15,258 nucleotides of DNA from the NCBI GenBank assembly GCA_902363045.1, contig CABIYX010000050.1, forward strand, positions 1-15,258, written 5' to 3'. How positions within the stretch are numbered: position 1 is the stretch's first letter; the number at the start of each line of letters is the position of its first letter. Below the pieces are notes generated by a model. The model worked only from the letters and a program-made list of their open reading frames with translations, had not been told where the DNA came from and made no database searches. The position numbers and the translations under genes were made by a program. Of this stretch, positions 1-7,216 are shown piece after piece. The DNA comes from Clostridiales bacterium (lineage in GTDB: Bacteria > Bacillota > Clostridia > Oscillospirales > Oscillospiraceae).

Positions 1-103
1 CCGCCGCTCCAATAACTTCCCCATGAGACCGCTCGGTTGGCTTTCTCCTCTGGAGTTTACCGTCCAAGATGTTTGACAAACCTACATTTTCCAAAATTTC
101 TTT

Positions 104-121
104 GCTCCCGCTTGCAGGAGC
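104..121 (-). terminator. Probable terminator of the 299-aa membrane protein gene
   Basis: A 7-bp stem (GCTCCTG / CGGGAGC on the minus strand, one T-G pair) with a CAAG tetraloop starts 43 nt after the stop codon of the gene at 165-1064. It is followed by an interrupted A/T stretch (AAAGAAATTTT) rather than a clean T-run, so termination strength is uncertain. Confidence 0.4.
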
Positions 122-164
122 GCTGATCCGGCGGGTGTGTCTTCGGACAGGCCCGCGGCATCGA

Positions 165-1064
165 TCAAAACAGGGCGGGCAGCCGGAAGGACAGCAGCAC
201 CCCGGCCAGGAGGGAGCACAGGTTGGCGGTCCAGGTATACGCCGTGATCCGCCGCCCGGGCGCTCCCCGCTCCCCCAGCAGCTTCCGCCGGTAGATCCGC
301 AGCTCCACCAGAGTCACCGCCGCCTCCGCCGCCAGATAGACCGGCAGCGCCAGAATGGCCATCACCCCCTCCAAAGCCCCGTTGCAGTAGGTAAACAGCT
401 CCAGCGCCAGGTTCAGTCCAAGCTGGGTCGCCAGATTCACCCCGGCCACCCACCTCAGCGCCCGTCCGGTGCGCAGGCCGAAGGCCAACGCCAGCAGCAG
501 CTCCGCCCCCAGGGTGAGGACCACCCGCCCTGCCAGGGCCAGCAGAGAGGCCCCATACGGATAATCCCGCTGGAGGCGCGCCTCTTCCAGCTCCACAGTG
601 CACCCGGGGGCCAGCTCCAAGCCGGACAGGTCCAGCCGGTAATAGCTGTCGAAAGCATACCGGTGATAGACCCCGCTCACCGCCCGGGCATCCTCCTCCG
701 GGAACCAGAGGGCGATCTTATAGGTGTGGGGCGGGTAGTAGGTCCAGCTGAGTTCCCCGCTGGAGCAGTCTGCCGCGAAATCCAGCAGGTGGAAGCCGTC
801 CGAGTCTGCCAGTGCCAGGGGCAGCAGGGCGTTCAAGGCCCGGTCCTCCTCCGGATCTTCCGCCGCCTCTTCCCCGGAAAAACGGCGATACGGCCCTGTA
901 CTCTCCTGGGTGGTGAGAAGGGTCCCCCAGCAGGTCCGCCCCTCCAGACCGGTCAGCTCCACCACCACCGACGGCTTGGGCCCCGCATCCGCGCCGGCCG
1001 GCATCACTGTCAGAGGCAGCAGGAGCAGCAGGGCAGTCAAAATGAAACGCCATCGCTTTTTCAC
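165..1064 (-). CDS. Hypothetical membrane protein: signal peptide, extracytoplasmic domain, four C-terminal membrane segments
   Basis: I do not recognise this 299-residue protein and assign no function. Residues 1-27 form a typical signal peptide (KKRWR, a leucine-rich core, then AGADA as a possible cleavage site). Residues about 28-168 are hydrophilic and acidic, with an E/D-rich patch near 65-74 and an aromatic stretch (WTYYPP, YAFDSYYRLD). This part is probably outside the membrane. Four hydrophobic segments follow at about 171-197, 203-224, 230-256 and 274-295. The start is GTG, chosen because AGGAG lies 6 nt upstream and because the signal peptide begins exactly there. It is divergent from rsmA and has its own promoter, with a perfect dyad in its leader. 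The overlapping frame at 82-603 is a compositional shadow. The layout resembles sensor or assembly proteins with a periplasm-like N-terminal domain, but that is only a guess. Confidence 0.8.
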   Translation of the reverse strand: MKKRWRFILTALLLLLPLTVMPAGADAGPKPSVVVELTGLEGRTCWGTLLTTQESTGPYRRFSGEEAAEDPEEDRALNALLPLALADSDGFHLLDFAADCSSGELSWTYYPPHTYKIALWFPEEDARAVSGVYHRYAFDSYYRLDLSGLELAPGCTVELEEARLQRDYPYGASLLALAGRVVLTLGAELLLALAFGLRTGRALRWVAGVNLATQLGLNLALELFTYCNGALEGVMAILALPVYLAAEAAVTLVELRIYRRKLLGERGAPGRRITAYTWTANLCSLLAGVLLSFRLPALF

Positions 1065-1081
1065 ATCGCACTCCTCACTTT

Positions 1082-1103
1082 CTTTTTCAGCTTGCTGAAA
1101 AAG
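1082..1103. repeat. Perfect 10-bp inverted repeat in the leader of the 299-aa gene
   Basis: CTTTTTCAGC and GCTGAAAAAG are separated by only TT. A further 9-bp copy, GCTGAAAAA, lies at 1140-1148 inside the spacer of the minus-strand promoter. In RNA from the minus-strand gene the dyad would form a hairpin about 20-40 nt before the GTG start, close to the ribosome binding site. As DNA it looks like an operator. Neither role is proven. Confidence 0.55.
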
Positions 1104-1127
1104 TCTTTTCGACAGTCTCTTTTTTAT

Positions 1128-1156
1128 ATTGTATCAGCCGCTGAAAAAATTGGCAA
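1128..1156 (-). promoter_or_regulatory. Sigma-A-type promoter for the 299-aa membrane protein gene
   Basis: TTGCCA (1156-1151) and TACAAT (1133-1128) on the minus strand are separated by 17 bp. The element lies about 65 bp upstream of the GTG start and overlaps the divergent promoter region of rsmA. Confidence 0.65.
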
Positions 1157-1164
1157 GGCCGCTC

Positions 1165-1193
1165 TTGACGAACGCTCCCTTTTCTTCTATATT
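1165..1193 (+). promoter_or_regulatory. Sigma-A-type promoter for rsmA
   Basis: TTGACG (1165-1170) and TATATT (1188-1193) have an ideal 17-bp spacer. Transcription would start near 1200, giving a leader of about 58 nt before the rsmA start at 1258. This supports the internal start over the longer open frame from 1129. Confidence 0.75.
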
Positions 1194-1257
1194 GGAGGTA
1201 CTTCCACATACATGGGCGGGCCGAATGCGGCTCTCCCCTGAGAAACGAGGATACAGA

Positions 1258-2133
1258 ATGGATCTCTGCAACATCAACGACATCAAGTCCCTGCTGGCAC
1301 GGCATGGCTTCCGTTTCTCCAAATCCATGGGACAGAATTTTCTGATCGAAGGCTGGGTGCCCCGGGACATCGCCGAGGCCTCCGGCGCCGCCCCCGGCTG
1401 CGGAGTGCTGGAGGTGGGGCCCGGCATCGGTTCCCTCACCCGGGAGCTCTCCCTGCGGGCGGAACGGGTGGTCTCGGTGGAGCTGGACCGCTCCCTTCTT
1501 CCCATCCTGGCCGAGACGCTGGCCGACCGCCCCAACACCGAGATCTGTCCCGGCGATATTTTAAAAACGGATATTCCCACTCTGGTGCGGGAAAAATTTC
1601 AGGGACTGACGTCCCTGGCCTGCGCCAACCTGCCCTATAACATCACCTCACCCGCCATCACCGCCCTGCTGGAGGCCAAATGCTTCTCCGCAATCACCGT
1701 GATGATCCAGCGGGAGGTGGCCCACCGGATCTGCGCCGCCCCCGGCTCGCCGGACTACGGGGCTTTCTCCGTATTCTGCCAGTACCACGCCCACACGGAG
1801 CTGCTCTTCGACGTCCCGCCTGACTGCTTCCTCCCTGCCCCCAAGGTGACCTCCTCTGTGCTTCGCATGGTCCCCAAGTCTCCGCCCGCCGAGGTGGATG
1901 ACGAGACCCACTTCTTCCGTGTGGTGCGGGCCGCCTTCGCCCAGCGGCGCAAGACCCTGGCCAACAGCCTCAGCGCCTCTCTGGGCGGCTCCTACGGCAA
2001 GCAGGCCGTGGCCCGGGCCATTGAGGCCTGCGGCCTGCCCGCCGCCGTTCGGGGGGAGCGGCTGTCCATCTCCGACTTCGCCGCCCTGTCCAAGGCCCTC
2101 CGCCGGGAGGAGGCCGCCTCCGCCGCTGAGTAA
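1258..2133 (+). CDS. rsmA: 16S rRNA (adenine(1518)-N(6)/adenine(1519)-N(6))-dimethyltransferase RsmA (KsgA)
   Basis: RsmA uses S-adenosylmethionine to dimethylate two adjacent adenines near the 3' end of 16S rRNA, a late step in 30S assembly. The 291 residues show the family landmarks: SKSMGQNFL at 21-29, the SAM-binding motif VLEVGPGIGSL at about 50-60, VELD at 74-77, GD at 99-100, the catalytic NLPY at 124-127, FLPAPKV in the target-recognition part, and FAQRRKTLANSL in the C-terminal helical domain. The frame is open from 1129, but the family begins about 20 residues before SKSMGQNF. The ATG at 1258 has GAGG 7 nt upstream and lies downstream of a good promoter, so I start there. In Bacillus the gene is next to rnmV; here its neighbours are pckA and an unknown membrane protein. 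No strong terminator separates it from pckA. Confidence 0.96.
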   Translation: MDLCNINDIKSLLARHGFRFSKSMGQNFLIEGWVPRDIAEASGAAPGCGVLEVGPGIGSLTRELSLRAERVVSVELDRSLLPILAETLADRPNTEICPGDILKTDIPTLVREKFQGLTSLACANLPYNITSPAITALLEAKCFSAITVMIQREVAHRICAAPGSPDYGAFSVFCQYHAHTELLFDVPPDCFLPAPKVTSSVLRMVPKSPPAEVDDETHFFRVVRAAFAQRRKTLANSLSASLGGSYGKQAVARAIEACGLPAAVRGERLSISDFAALSKALRREEAASAAE

Positions 2134-2205
2134 AACCCGGGCGGTCCGCCTCTCCATAGCTAAACTGTAATACCTGCCATAACGAAATAACCAAGGCCAA
2201 TATGA

Positions 2206-2234
2206 TTGACTTTATTCTCACTTCCGTGTATTAT
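2206..2234 (+). promoter_or_regulatory. Sigma-A-type promoter for pckA
   Basis: TTGACT (2206-2211) and TATTAT (2229-2234) are 17 bp apart. The predicted start near 2241 gives a leader of about 73 nt. The leader contains a GC-rich patch with a small stem (GCGGG / CCCGC, about 2264-2279), then AGAGG 8 nt before the ATG. Near-consensus hexamers fit a highly expressed gene. Confidence 0.75.
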
Positions 2235-2313
2235 TATGTATGCTTTGAGCTCTCTCCGCCCAGCGGGTCGCCGCCCGCCCGGCAGGAAGATCATTAGAAA
2301 AGAGGTCATTAAA

Positions 2314-3924
2314 ATGGCAACCATCGATTTGAGCAAATATGGTATCACCGGCACCACCGAGATCCTCCACAACCCCTCCTATGAGACTCTGTTTGAGGAA
2401 GAGATGAAGCCCGGACTGGAAGGCTATGACGTGGGACAGCTGACTGAGCTGGACGCCGTCAACGTGATGACCGGCATCTATACCGGCCGCTCCCCCAAGG
2501 ACAAGTTCATCGTGATGGACGACGTCTCCAAGGATACCGTGTGGTGGACCTCTGACGAGTTCAAGAACGACAACAAGCCCGCCTCCAAGGAGGCCTGGGA
2601 CGAGTGCAAGCGTCTGGCCGTCCAGCAGCTGTCCAACAAGAAGCTGTACGTCATGGACGTGTTCTGCGGCACCAACCATGACAGCCGCATGGCTATCCGC
2701 TTCATCATGGAGGTGGCATGGCAGGCCCACTTCGTCAAGAATATGTTCATCGCTCCCACCGCGGAGGAGCTGGAGAACTTCAAGCCCGATTTCATCTCCT
2801 ACAACGCCGCCAAGGCCAAGGTGGAGAACTACAAGGAGCTGGGCCTGAACTCTGAGACCGCCGCCATCTTCAACCTTACCGAGCGTGAGCAGGTCATCCT
2901 GAACACCTGGTACGGCGGCGAGATGAAGAAGGGTATGTTCTCCATGATGAACTATTACCTGCCCCTCAACGGCATGGCCTCCATGCACTGCTCCGCCAAC
3001 ACCGACATGAACGGCGAGAACACCGCCCTGTTCTTCGGTCTTTCCGGCACCGGCAAGACCACCCTGTCCACCGACCCCAAGCGTCTGCTCATCGGCGATG
3101 ACGAGCACGGCTGGGATGACGAGGGCGTGTTCAACTTTGAGGGCGGCTGCTATGCCAAGGTCATCAACCTGGACAAGGACGCCGAGCCCGACATCTACAA
3201 CGCCATCAAGCGCAACGCCCTGCTGGAGAACGTCACCGTGGACAAGGACGGCAAGATCGACTTCGCGGACAAGTCCGTTACTGAGAATACCCGCGTCTCC
3301 TACCCCATCGACCACATCGAGAAGATCGTCCGCCCCAAGTCCAAGGGCCCTGACGCCAAGAACGTCATTTTCCTGTCCGCCGACGCCTTCGGCGTGCTGC
3401 CCCCCGTGTCTATCCTGACCCCGGAGCAGACCCAGTATTACTTCCTGTCCGGCTTCACCTCCAAGCTGGCCGGCACCGAGCGCGGCATCACCGAGCCTAC
3501 CCCCACCTTCTCCGCCTGCTTCGGCCAGGCCTTTCTGGAGCTGCACCCCACCAAGTACGGTGAGGAGCTGGTGAAGAAGATGGAGAAGTCCGGCGCCAAG
3601 GCCTATCTGGTCAACACCGGCTGGAACGGCACCGGCAAGCGCATCTCCATCAAGGACACCCGCGGCATCATCGACGCCATCCTGGATGGCTCCATCCTGA
3701 AGGCCGAGACCAAGACCATCCCCTACTTCAACTTTGAAGTGCCTACTGCCCTGCCCGGCGTGGACTCCGGCATCCTGGATCCCCGGGACACCTACGCCGA
3801 CGTCGCCGAGTGGGAGACCAAGGCCAAGGATCTGGCTTCCCGCTTCGTGAAGAACTTTGTCAAGTACACCGGCAACGACGCCGGTAAGGCTCTGGTGGCC
3901 GCCGGCCCCAAGGTCGAGGACTAA
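2314..3924 (+). CDS. pckA: Phosphoenolpyruvate carboxykinase (ATP)
   Basis: This enzyme interconverts oxaloacetate + ATP with phosphoenolpyruvate + CO2 + ADP in the cytoplasm. In fermenting gut anaerobes it often runs towards oxaloacetate, fixing CO2 and conserving ATP; that direction is inferred here. The 536 residues match the usual length of about 530-540. Visible motifs: [12 protein letters not shown] near 54-65 (substrate-binding Arg), YGGEMKKG at 200-207 (metal and substrate site), the P-loop [11 protein letters not shown] at 242-252, GDDEHGW at 261-267 (metal-binding Asp pair), NFEGGCYAK at 274-282, and [17 protein letters not shown] in the C-terminal half (adenine site). The longer open frame from 2206 would begin inside the promoter. 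The ATG at 2314 has AGAGG 8 nt upstream and gives the normal N-terminus [10 protein letters not shown]. Codon use is strongly biased to C/G-ending codons, which fits high expression. Confidence 0.97.
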   Translation: MATIDLSKYGITGTTEILHNPSYETLFEEEMKPGLEGYDVGQLTELDAVNVMTGIYTGRSPKDKFIVMDDVSKDTVWWTSDEFKNDNKPASKEAWDECKRLAVQQLSNKKLYVMDVFCGTNHDSRMAIRFIMEVAWQAHFVKNMFIAPTAEELENFKPDFISYNAAKAKVENYKELGLNSETAAIFNLTEREQVILNTWYGGEMKKGMFSMMNYYLPLNGMASMHCSANTDMNGENTALFFGLSGTGKTTLSTDPKRLLIGDDEHGWDDEGVFNFEGGCYAKVINLDKDAEPDIYNAIKRNALLENVTVDKDGKIDFADKSVTENTRVSYPIDHIEKIVRPKSKGPDAKNVIFLSADAFGVLPPVSILTPEQTQYYFLSGFTSKLAGTERGITEPTPTFSACFGQAFLELHPTKYGEELVKKMEKSGAKAYLVNTGWNGTGKRISIKDTRGIIDAILDGSILKAETKTIPYFNFEVPTALPGVDSGILDPRDTYADVAEWETKAKDLASRFVKNFVKYTGNDAGKALVAAGPKVED

Positions 3925-3970
3925 TCCCAGGCTGATCATTTGATCATTTCCTTTACAAATGCCACCACAT

Positions 3971-4020
3971 CGGCTCCTTTCGCAAAGGGAACTGTCAGCT
4001 GTAAGGCTGACTGAGGGTTT
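3971..4020. repeat. REP-like palindromic intergenic element
   Basis: Two small hairpins sit side by side: CCTTT-CGC-AAAGG (3976-3988) and GTCAGC-TGTAAG-GCTGAC (3994-4011), followed by TGAGGG. From general familiarity, palindromic units with a GTCAGC...GCTGAC core between GGGA and TGAGGG recur between genes in gut Clostridia. I cannot confirm copy number from one window. A twin TGATCA-TT-TGATCA motif lies just before it at 3933-3946. Confidence 0.45.
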
Positions 4021-4065
4021 TCCACCCGACCGGAAGAAAATCCCCCGGCATTTACTTTACAAAGC

Positions 4066-4095
4066 AGAGCTCCTGGTCTTCGGACCAGGAGCTCT
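4066..4095. terminator. Intrinsic terminator after pckA
   Basis: A perfect 12-bp stem (AGAGCTCCTGGT / ACCAGGAGCTCT) is closed by the loop CTTCGG and followed by TTG, so the T-run is short. It lies 141 nt after the pckA stop, beyond the REP-like element, and just before the mrnC promoter. It probably insulates mrnC-rqcH from pckA. Confidence 0.6.
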
Positions 4096-4111
4096 TTGCC
4101 GTCCCCTCCCC

Positions 4112-4140
4112 TTGTCTTTCCCGCCCGGATGTGGTATCAT
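4112..4140 (+). promoter_or_regulatory. Sigma-A-type promoter for mrnC-rqcH
   Basis: TTGTCT (4112-4117) and TATCAT (4135-4140) are separated by 17 bp. Transcription would start near 4147, about 40 nt before the mrnC ATG, which is preceded by AGAGGA. Confidence 0.6.
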
Positions 4141-4186
4141 GGCATAGCCATACTGGCAGGCATTTTTACACAAAAGAGGATTTTTT

Positions 4187-4627
4187 ATGGACTATTTCAA
4201 GTTGGATATGCCCCGGGACGAGCTGCTCTCCATGAGCAGCCTGGGGCTGGCCCACCTGGGGGACGGCGTATTTGAGGTCATGGTCCGCTCCTGGCTCTGC
4301 CTGCGGGGCAAGGCCCGTCCCCGTGATCTCCACCGGGCCACAGTCAAATATGTGTCCGCCCCTGCCCAGGCCGCGGCCATTGAGCGGCTGCTCCCCATCC
4401 TGACGGAGCAGGAGGCCGATGTGTACCGCCGCGGTCGGAACACCGCCCCCCACTCCGTGCCCAAGGCGGCCAGCCGCGCCCAGTACCAGTCCGCCACCGG
4501 CCTGGAGGCCCTGTTCGGCTGGCTCTATCTCCAGGGACGGACTGACCGGCTCAATGAGCTTTTTCAGTGTGTCATGGAGCCCGCGGAGTCCCCGGTCCCT
4601 GACGGCGGGGCTCCCCACGCCCCTTGA
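4187..4627 (+). CDS. mrnC: Mini-ribonuclease 3 (Mini-III), 23S rRNA maturation
   Basis: Mini-III is a dimeric RNase III-type endonuclease without the double-stranded RNA-binding domain. It trims both ends of 23S rRNA precursors in Firmicutes. The 146 residues match the family size. The signature LGLAHLGDGVFE (about 19-30) carries the catalytic Asp26 and Glu30, and RGRN (82-85) with TGLEALFGWLYL (104-115) holds Glu107 and the hydrophobic helix of the second half of the active site. The last 15 residues are Pro/Ala/Gly-rich and look like an unstructured tail. The ATG has AGAGGA upstream. rqcH starts 28 nt after the stop with no promoter or terminator between, so the two are probably co-transcribed. 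In many Firmicutes mrnC follows cysS; here that neighbour is absent. Confidence 0.93.
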   Translation: MDYFKLDMPRDELLSMSSLGLAHLGDGVFEVMVRSWLCLRGKARPRDLHRATVKYVSAPAQAAAIERLLPILTEQEADVYRRGRNTAPHSVPKAASRAQYQSATGLEALFGWLYLQGRTDRLNELFQCVMEPAESPVPDGGAPHAP

Positions 4628-4655
4628 TTCTCCACTGTCACAATGAGGTGTTTGT

Positions 4656-6431
4656 ATGCCGTTAGATGCACTCTGCCTGTCCGGACTGGTCCATGAGCTG
4701 GACCAGTCGGTCACCGGCGGGAAAATCGACAAGATCTATCAGCCCGGCCGGGACGAGGTGGTCCTGGCCCTGCGCACCCCGGCCCACGGAAATGTGAGGC
4801 TGCTGCTCTCCGCCAATCCCAGCCACCCCCGGCCCCAGCTGACCCAGCTGACCCGGGAGAACCCGGACACGCCCCCCATGTTCTGTATGCTCCTGCGCAA
4901 GCACCTGTCCGGCGCGCGCATCCTGTCGGTGGCCCAGCCCCCGCTGGAGCGCGTGGTCACCCTGACCCTGGAGGCGATGAACGAGCTGGGCGACCGGGTG
5001 GAGCGCAGGCTGGTGCTGGAGGCCATTGGCCGCCGCTCCAACCTGATCCTGCTGGACGAAGAAGGACGGATCCTGGACTGCATCCGCCGGGTGGAGTCCA
5101 GCCTGGGGACGGGAAGCGCCCAGCGGGCCCTCCTCCCCGGGATGTTCTACCGCCTCCCGCCTCCCCAGGCCAAGCTGGACCCCATGGCCCAGGACCGCGC
5201 CGCCCTCGAGGCCCTGCTGTCCGCCGCGCCGGAGGAGGCACAGGCCGACCAGTGGCTGCTGGACACCTTCGGCGGCCTGTCCCCCCTGATCTGCCGGGAA
5301 CTGGCCTTCCAGGCCGGAGGAGCCGTGGATATACGGCTCAATATCCTGGGTCCCGAGGGCCGTAAACGGCTTCTGGACCGGCTGGAGCGCCTGCTGGACG
5401 CTGTCCGCACGGGCCGCTTCTCCCCCTGCCTCCTCGCCCGGGACGGGGCCCCCTCCGACTTCACCTTCTTCCCGGTGGAGCAGTATGAGGGCCGGATGGA
5501 GCGCACCCCCTTCCCCACCTTCTCCGCCCTGCTGGACCGCTTTTATGAGGAACGGGAGCACCTGGAGCGGGTCAAGCAGCGGGGACAGGATCTGATCCGC
5601 TCTGTGACCACCGCACGGGACCGCACAGCCCGCAAGATCGCCCACCAGGAACAGGAGCTGGCTGCCACCCATGACCGGGAGCGCCTGCGCCAGCTGGGAG
5701 ACATCCTGACCTCCAACTTCTATCAGATGGAGCGGGGCATGGCCCGGCTGCACACGGTGGACTTCTACGATCCGGAGGGCAGAGAGATCGATGTCCCTCT
5801 GGATCCCCTCCTCACCCCCCAGCAGAATGCCGCCAGGTACTACAAGGAGTACAACAAGGCCAAGACGGCCGAGGTCATGCTCACCCAGCAGCTGGAGAAG
5901 GGCCGCCGGGAGCTGGACTATCTGAACAGCGTGCTGGACACCATCCCCCTGGCGGAGGGGGAAAAGGACCTTCAGGAGATCCGCCAGGAGCTCACCGACA
6001 CTGGCTATCTCCGCCGCCCCTCCAAGTCCAAGGGCCGGGAGAAGCGTGTGGTCTCCAAACCCATGGAGTTCCGCTCCTCCGCCGGACTTCGCATCTCCGT
6101 GGGCAAGAACAATACGCAGAATGACCTGCTCACCTGCAAGCAGGCCTTCAAGAGCGATATTTGGTTCCATACCCAGAAGATCCACGGCTCCCATGTCATC
6201 CTCTGGACAGAGGGACAGGCCCCCGACCTCCAGAGCCTGAACGAGGCCGCCTGCCTGGCCGCCTGGTTCTCCCAGGCCAGAAGCTCCAGCCGGGTCCCGG
6301 TAGACTACACCCCGGTCAAGTATGTGAAAAAGCCCAATGGGGCCCGCCCCGGCATGGTGACCTACACCACCTACGAGACCGCCTGGGTCACCCCCCAGGA
6401 GGATCTGGTCAAGCGGCTCCGGGTCCGCTGA
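4656..6431 (+). CDS. rqcH: Ribosome-associated quality control protein RqcH (NFACT / FbpA family)
   Basis: RqcH binds 50S subunits carrying stalled nascent chains with peptidyl-tRNA and recruits tRNA-Ala to add C-terminal alanine tails that mark the chain for degradation. The 591 residues show the normal order: NFACT-N at the start (ALCLSGLVHEL, KIDKIYQPGRDEVVL, MLLRKHLSGARI near 78-89, RRSNLILLD near 126-134), a long charged coiled-coil middle (about 295-450), and a C-terminal NFACT-R domain with SVGKNNTQNDLLT and DIWFHTQKIHGSHVIL. At the position usually written Asp-Arg in this family (GLDR-type in Bacillus), this protein reads PLERVV, a conservative Asp-to-Glu change; that alignment is mine by eye. 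The ATG at 4656 has GAGGTG upstream. A strong terminator follows 20 nt after the stop. Confidence 0.94.
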   Translation: MPLDALCLSGLVHELDQSVTGGKIDKIYQPGRDEVVLALRTPAHGNVRLLLSANPSHPRPQLTQLTRENPDTPPMFCMLLRKHLSGARILSVAQPPLERVVTLTLEAMNELGDRVERRLVLEAIGRRSNLILLDEEGRILDCIRRVESSLGTGSAQRALLPGMFYRLPPPQAKLDPMAQDRAALEALLSAAPEEAQADQWLLDTFGGLSPLICRELAFQAGGAVDIRLNILGPEGRKRLLDRLERLLDAVRTGRFSPCLLARDGAPSDFTFFPVEQYEGRMERTPFPTFSALLDRFYEEREHLERVKQRGQDLIRSVTTARDRTARKIAHQEQELAATHDRERLRQLGDILTSNFYQMERGMARLHTVDFYDPEGREIDVPLDPLLTPQQNAARYYKEYNKAKTAEVMLTQQLEKGRRELDYLNSVLDTIPLAEGEKDLQEIRQELTDTGYLRRPSKSKGREKRVVSKPMEFRSSAGLRISVGKNNTQNDLLTCKQAFKSDIWFHTQKIHGSHVILWTEGQAPDLQSLNEAACLAAWFSQARSSSRVPVDYTPVKYVKKPNGARPGMVTYTTYETAWVTPQEDLVKRLRVR

Positions 6432-6451
6432 CCGCTTTCCCTATATTTTCA

Positions 6452-6492
6452 AAGCCGAGCGCGCTTCGGACGGTCCGAAGCGCGCTCGGCTT
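6452..6492. terminator. Strong bidirectional terminator after rqcH
   Basis: Two perfect 20-nt arms (AAGCCGAGCGCG...) meet around a single central G, and the stem can extend by TTTTC/GAAAA with one bulged A. On the plus strand the stem is followed by GAAAAATTTTTCC. It begins 21 nt after the rqcH stop. No gene converges here directly, so plus-strand termination is the main role. Confidence 0.85.
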
Positions 6493-6642
6493 GAAAAATT
6501 TTTCCACTCTTTTTTCCACAACTGTGAAATGCCTGCCGCAGGATCCGGCCGGGTCCCCCTCTTTTCGAGCTTTTCACCCACGCTTCCCCCTCCCCCATAT
6601 CTGGGCACCGGAAAAATGTTGTATGTTTCCGACAAGATTCTC

Positions 6643-6671
6643 TTTTACTTTCCACATTTTTTCGTTATACT
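6643..6671 (+). promoter_or_regulatory. Possible promoter of the DUF6514-like gene
   Basis: TATACT (6666-6671) is a good -10 element. The best -35 candidates are TTTACT (16-bp spacer) or TTTTAC (17-bp spacer), both weak. The start codon lies 36 nt further on, behind AAGGAG. The rest of 6493-6640 is AT-rich and I see no gene in it. Confidence 0.45.
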
Positions 6672-6706
6672 CAGCTCATGTGTTAAATGTGAAGGAGTCA
6701 AAGAGT

Positions 6707-6976
6707 ATGACGGAAGTCAAGATCGCATCCCGGACCTGTCCAGATGAGTTTGGCCGCCCCCGCACCTTCCATTATTCCCTCACCGTAGATACCGTAGAAT
6801 CCAATGCTTTCTCCTGTGAAAACTACGGCGTCCGTATCTCCGAGGAATCGGGTGATACCGCTGCGATCCCAGGGATCACCACCAGCGCTGTCCGAATCGA
6901 CGAGCTGATGACCCTCCTGGTAGAACACGGCGTCAGTCCCACCGCATTGCCAGACATCATCGCCGACTGGTTATAG
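6707..6976 (+). CDS. Small conserved protein, DUF6514-like
   Basis: This 89-residue cytoplasmic protein has no signal peptide or membrane segment. It resembles the DUF6514 family of Oscillospiraceae, whose members share a short beta-rich N-terminus, a CENYGVRI motif (here about 37-44), a PGITTSAxRIDELMTLLV block (about 55-72) and a C-terminal DWL. The assignment is by memory of the family pattern; no function is known to me. The start is the ATG with AAGGAG about 10 nt upstream. The much longer open frame from 6161 runs through the rqcH end and its terminator, so it is not real upstream of 6707. The gene is monocistronic between two hairpins and converges on the decarboxylase genes. Confidence 0.85.
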   Translation: MTEVKIASRTCPDEFGRPRTFHYSLTVDTVESNAFSCENYGVRISEESGDTAAIPGITTSAVRIDELMTLLVEHGVSPTALPDIIADWL

Positions 6977-6986
6977 CAGGACCAAA

Positions 6987-7023
6987 GAAAGCGCGCCGGA
7001 CCTGAATGGTCCGGCGCGCTTTC
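6987..7023. terminator. Shared bidirectional terminator between converging genes
   Basis: A perfect 16-bp stem (GAAAGCGCGCCGGACC / GGTCCGGCGCGCTTTC) encloses a TGAAT loop. It lies 10 nt after the DUF6514-like stop. From the other side it follows the OadG-like stop by about 47 nt, where the minus-strand read ends in GCTTTCTTTGG. Confidence 0.8.
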
Positions 7024-7070
7024 ACGTTTCATATCTATCCCGCACAGCACACGTCCCGCGTGCGGCATAC

Positions 7071-7199
7071 TTACTTTTTGCGGTTGTCGATCTTCTGCAT
7101 CACGAAGACCAGCAGGGCAATGATACCCAGCACCACGAAGATGCCCAGCATACCCTGGCCCATCATTTCAAGGGCCGCCATCATATTATCAAGATTCAT
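7071..7199 (-). CDS. OadG-like small subunit of a Na+-translocating decarboxylase
   Basis: A 42-residue gene begins 17 nt after the beta-subunit stop codon. A short amphipathic N-terminus (MNLDNMMAALEMMGQG) precedes one membrane helix (about residues 17-34, MLGIFVVLGIIALLVFV) and a basic tail (QKIDNRKK). This is the layout of the gamma/delta or OadG-related small subunits that anchor the soluble decarboxylase parts to the membrane and stabilise the complex. The start is backed by a perfect AGGAGG 8 nt upstream. It is shorter than classical OadG (about 80 residues) and lacks the usual Pro/Ala-rich, zinc-binding C-terminal tail, so it would be a minimal version. It is almost certainly co-transcribed with the beta subunit. 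Confidence 0.85.
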   Translation of the reverse strand: MNLDNMMAALEMMGQGMLGIFVVLGIIALLVFVMQKIDNRKK

Positions 7200-7216
7200 T
7201 GTTGAAACCTCCTAAA

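Noticed and set aside
1..24. Possible start of a minus-strand gene (ATG at 24-22, MGKLLERR)
   Set aside because: Only eight codons fit in the window and the nearest AGGAG is about 20 nt upstream, too far. No support beyond an open frame.
69..1241. Long plus-strand open frame opposite the 299-aa gene
   Set aside because: Rich in Gln, Gly, Pro and Arg, no binding site, and the minus-strand frame has a clear signal peptide, membrane helices and promoter.
2218..3939. 573-codon minus-strand frame opposite pckA
   Set aside because: Gly/Leu/Val/His-rich antisense product caused by the strong third-position GC bias of pckA, which is unmistakable on the other strand.
4662..6194. 510-codon minus-strand frame opposite rqcH
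   Set aside because: Same antisense effect of GC-rich codons; no domain or start signal.
6161..6706. Upstream extension of the DUF6514-like frame
   Set aside because: It would run through the rqcH C-terminal coding region and the rqcH terminator; a good binding site precedes the internal ATG at 6707.
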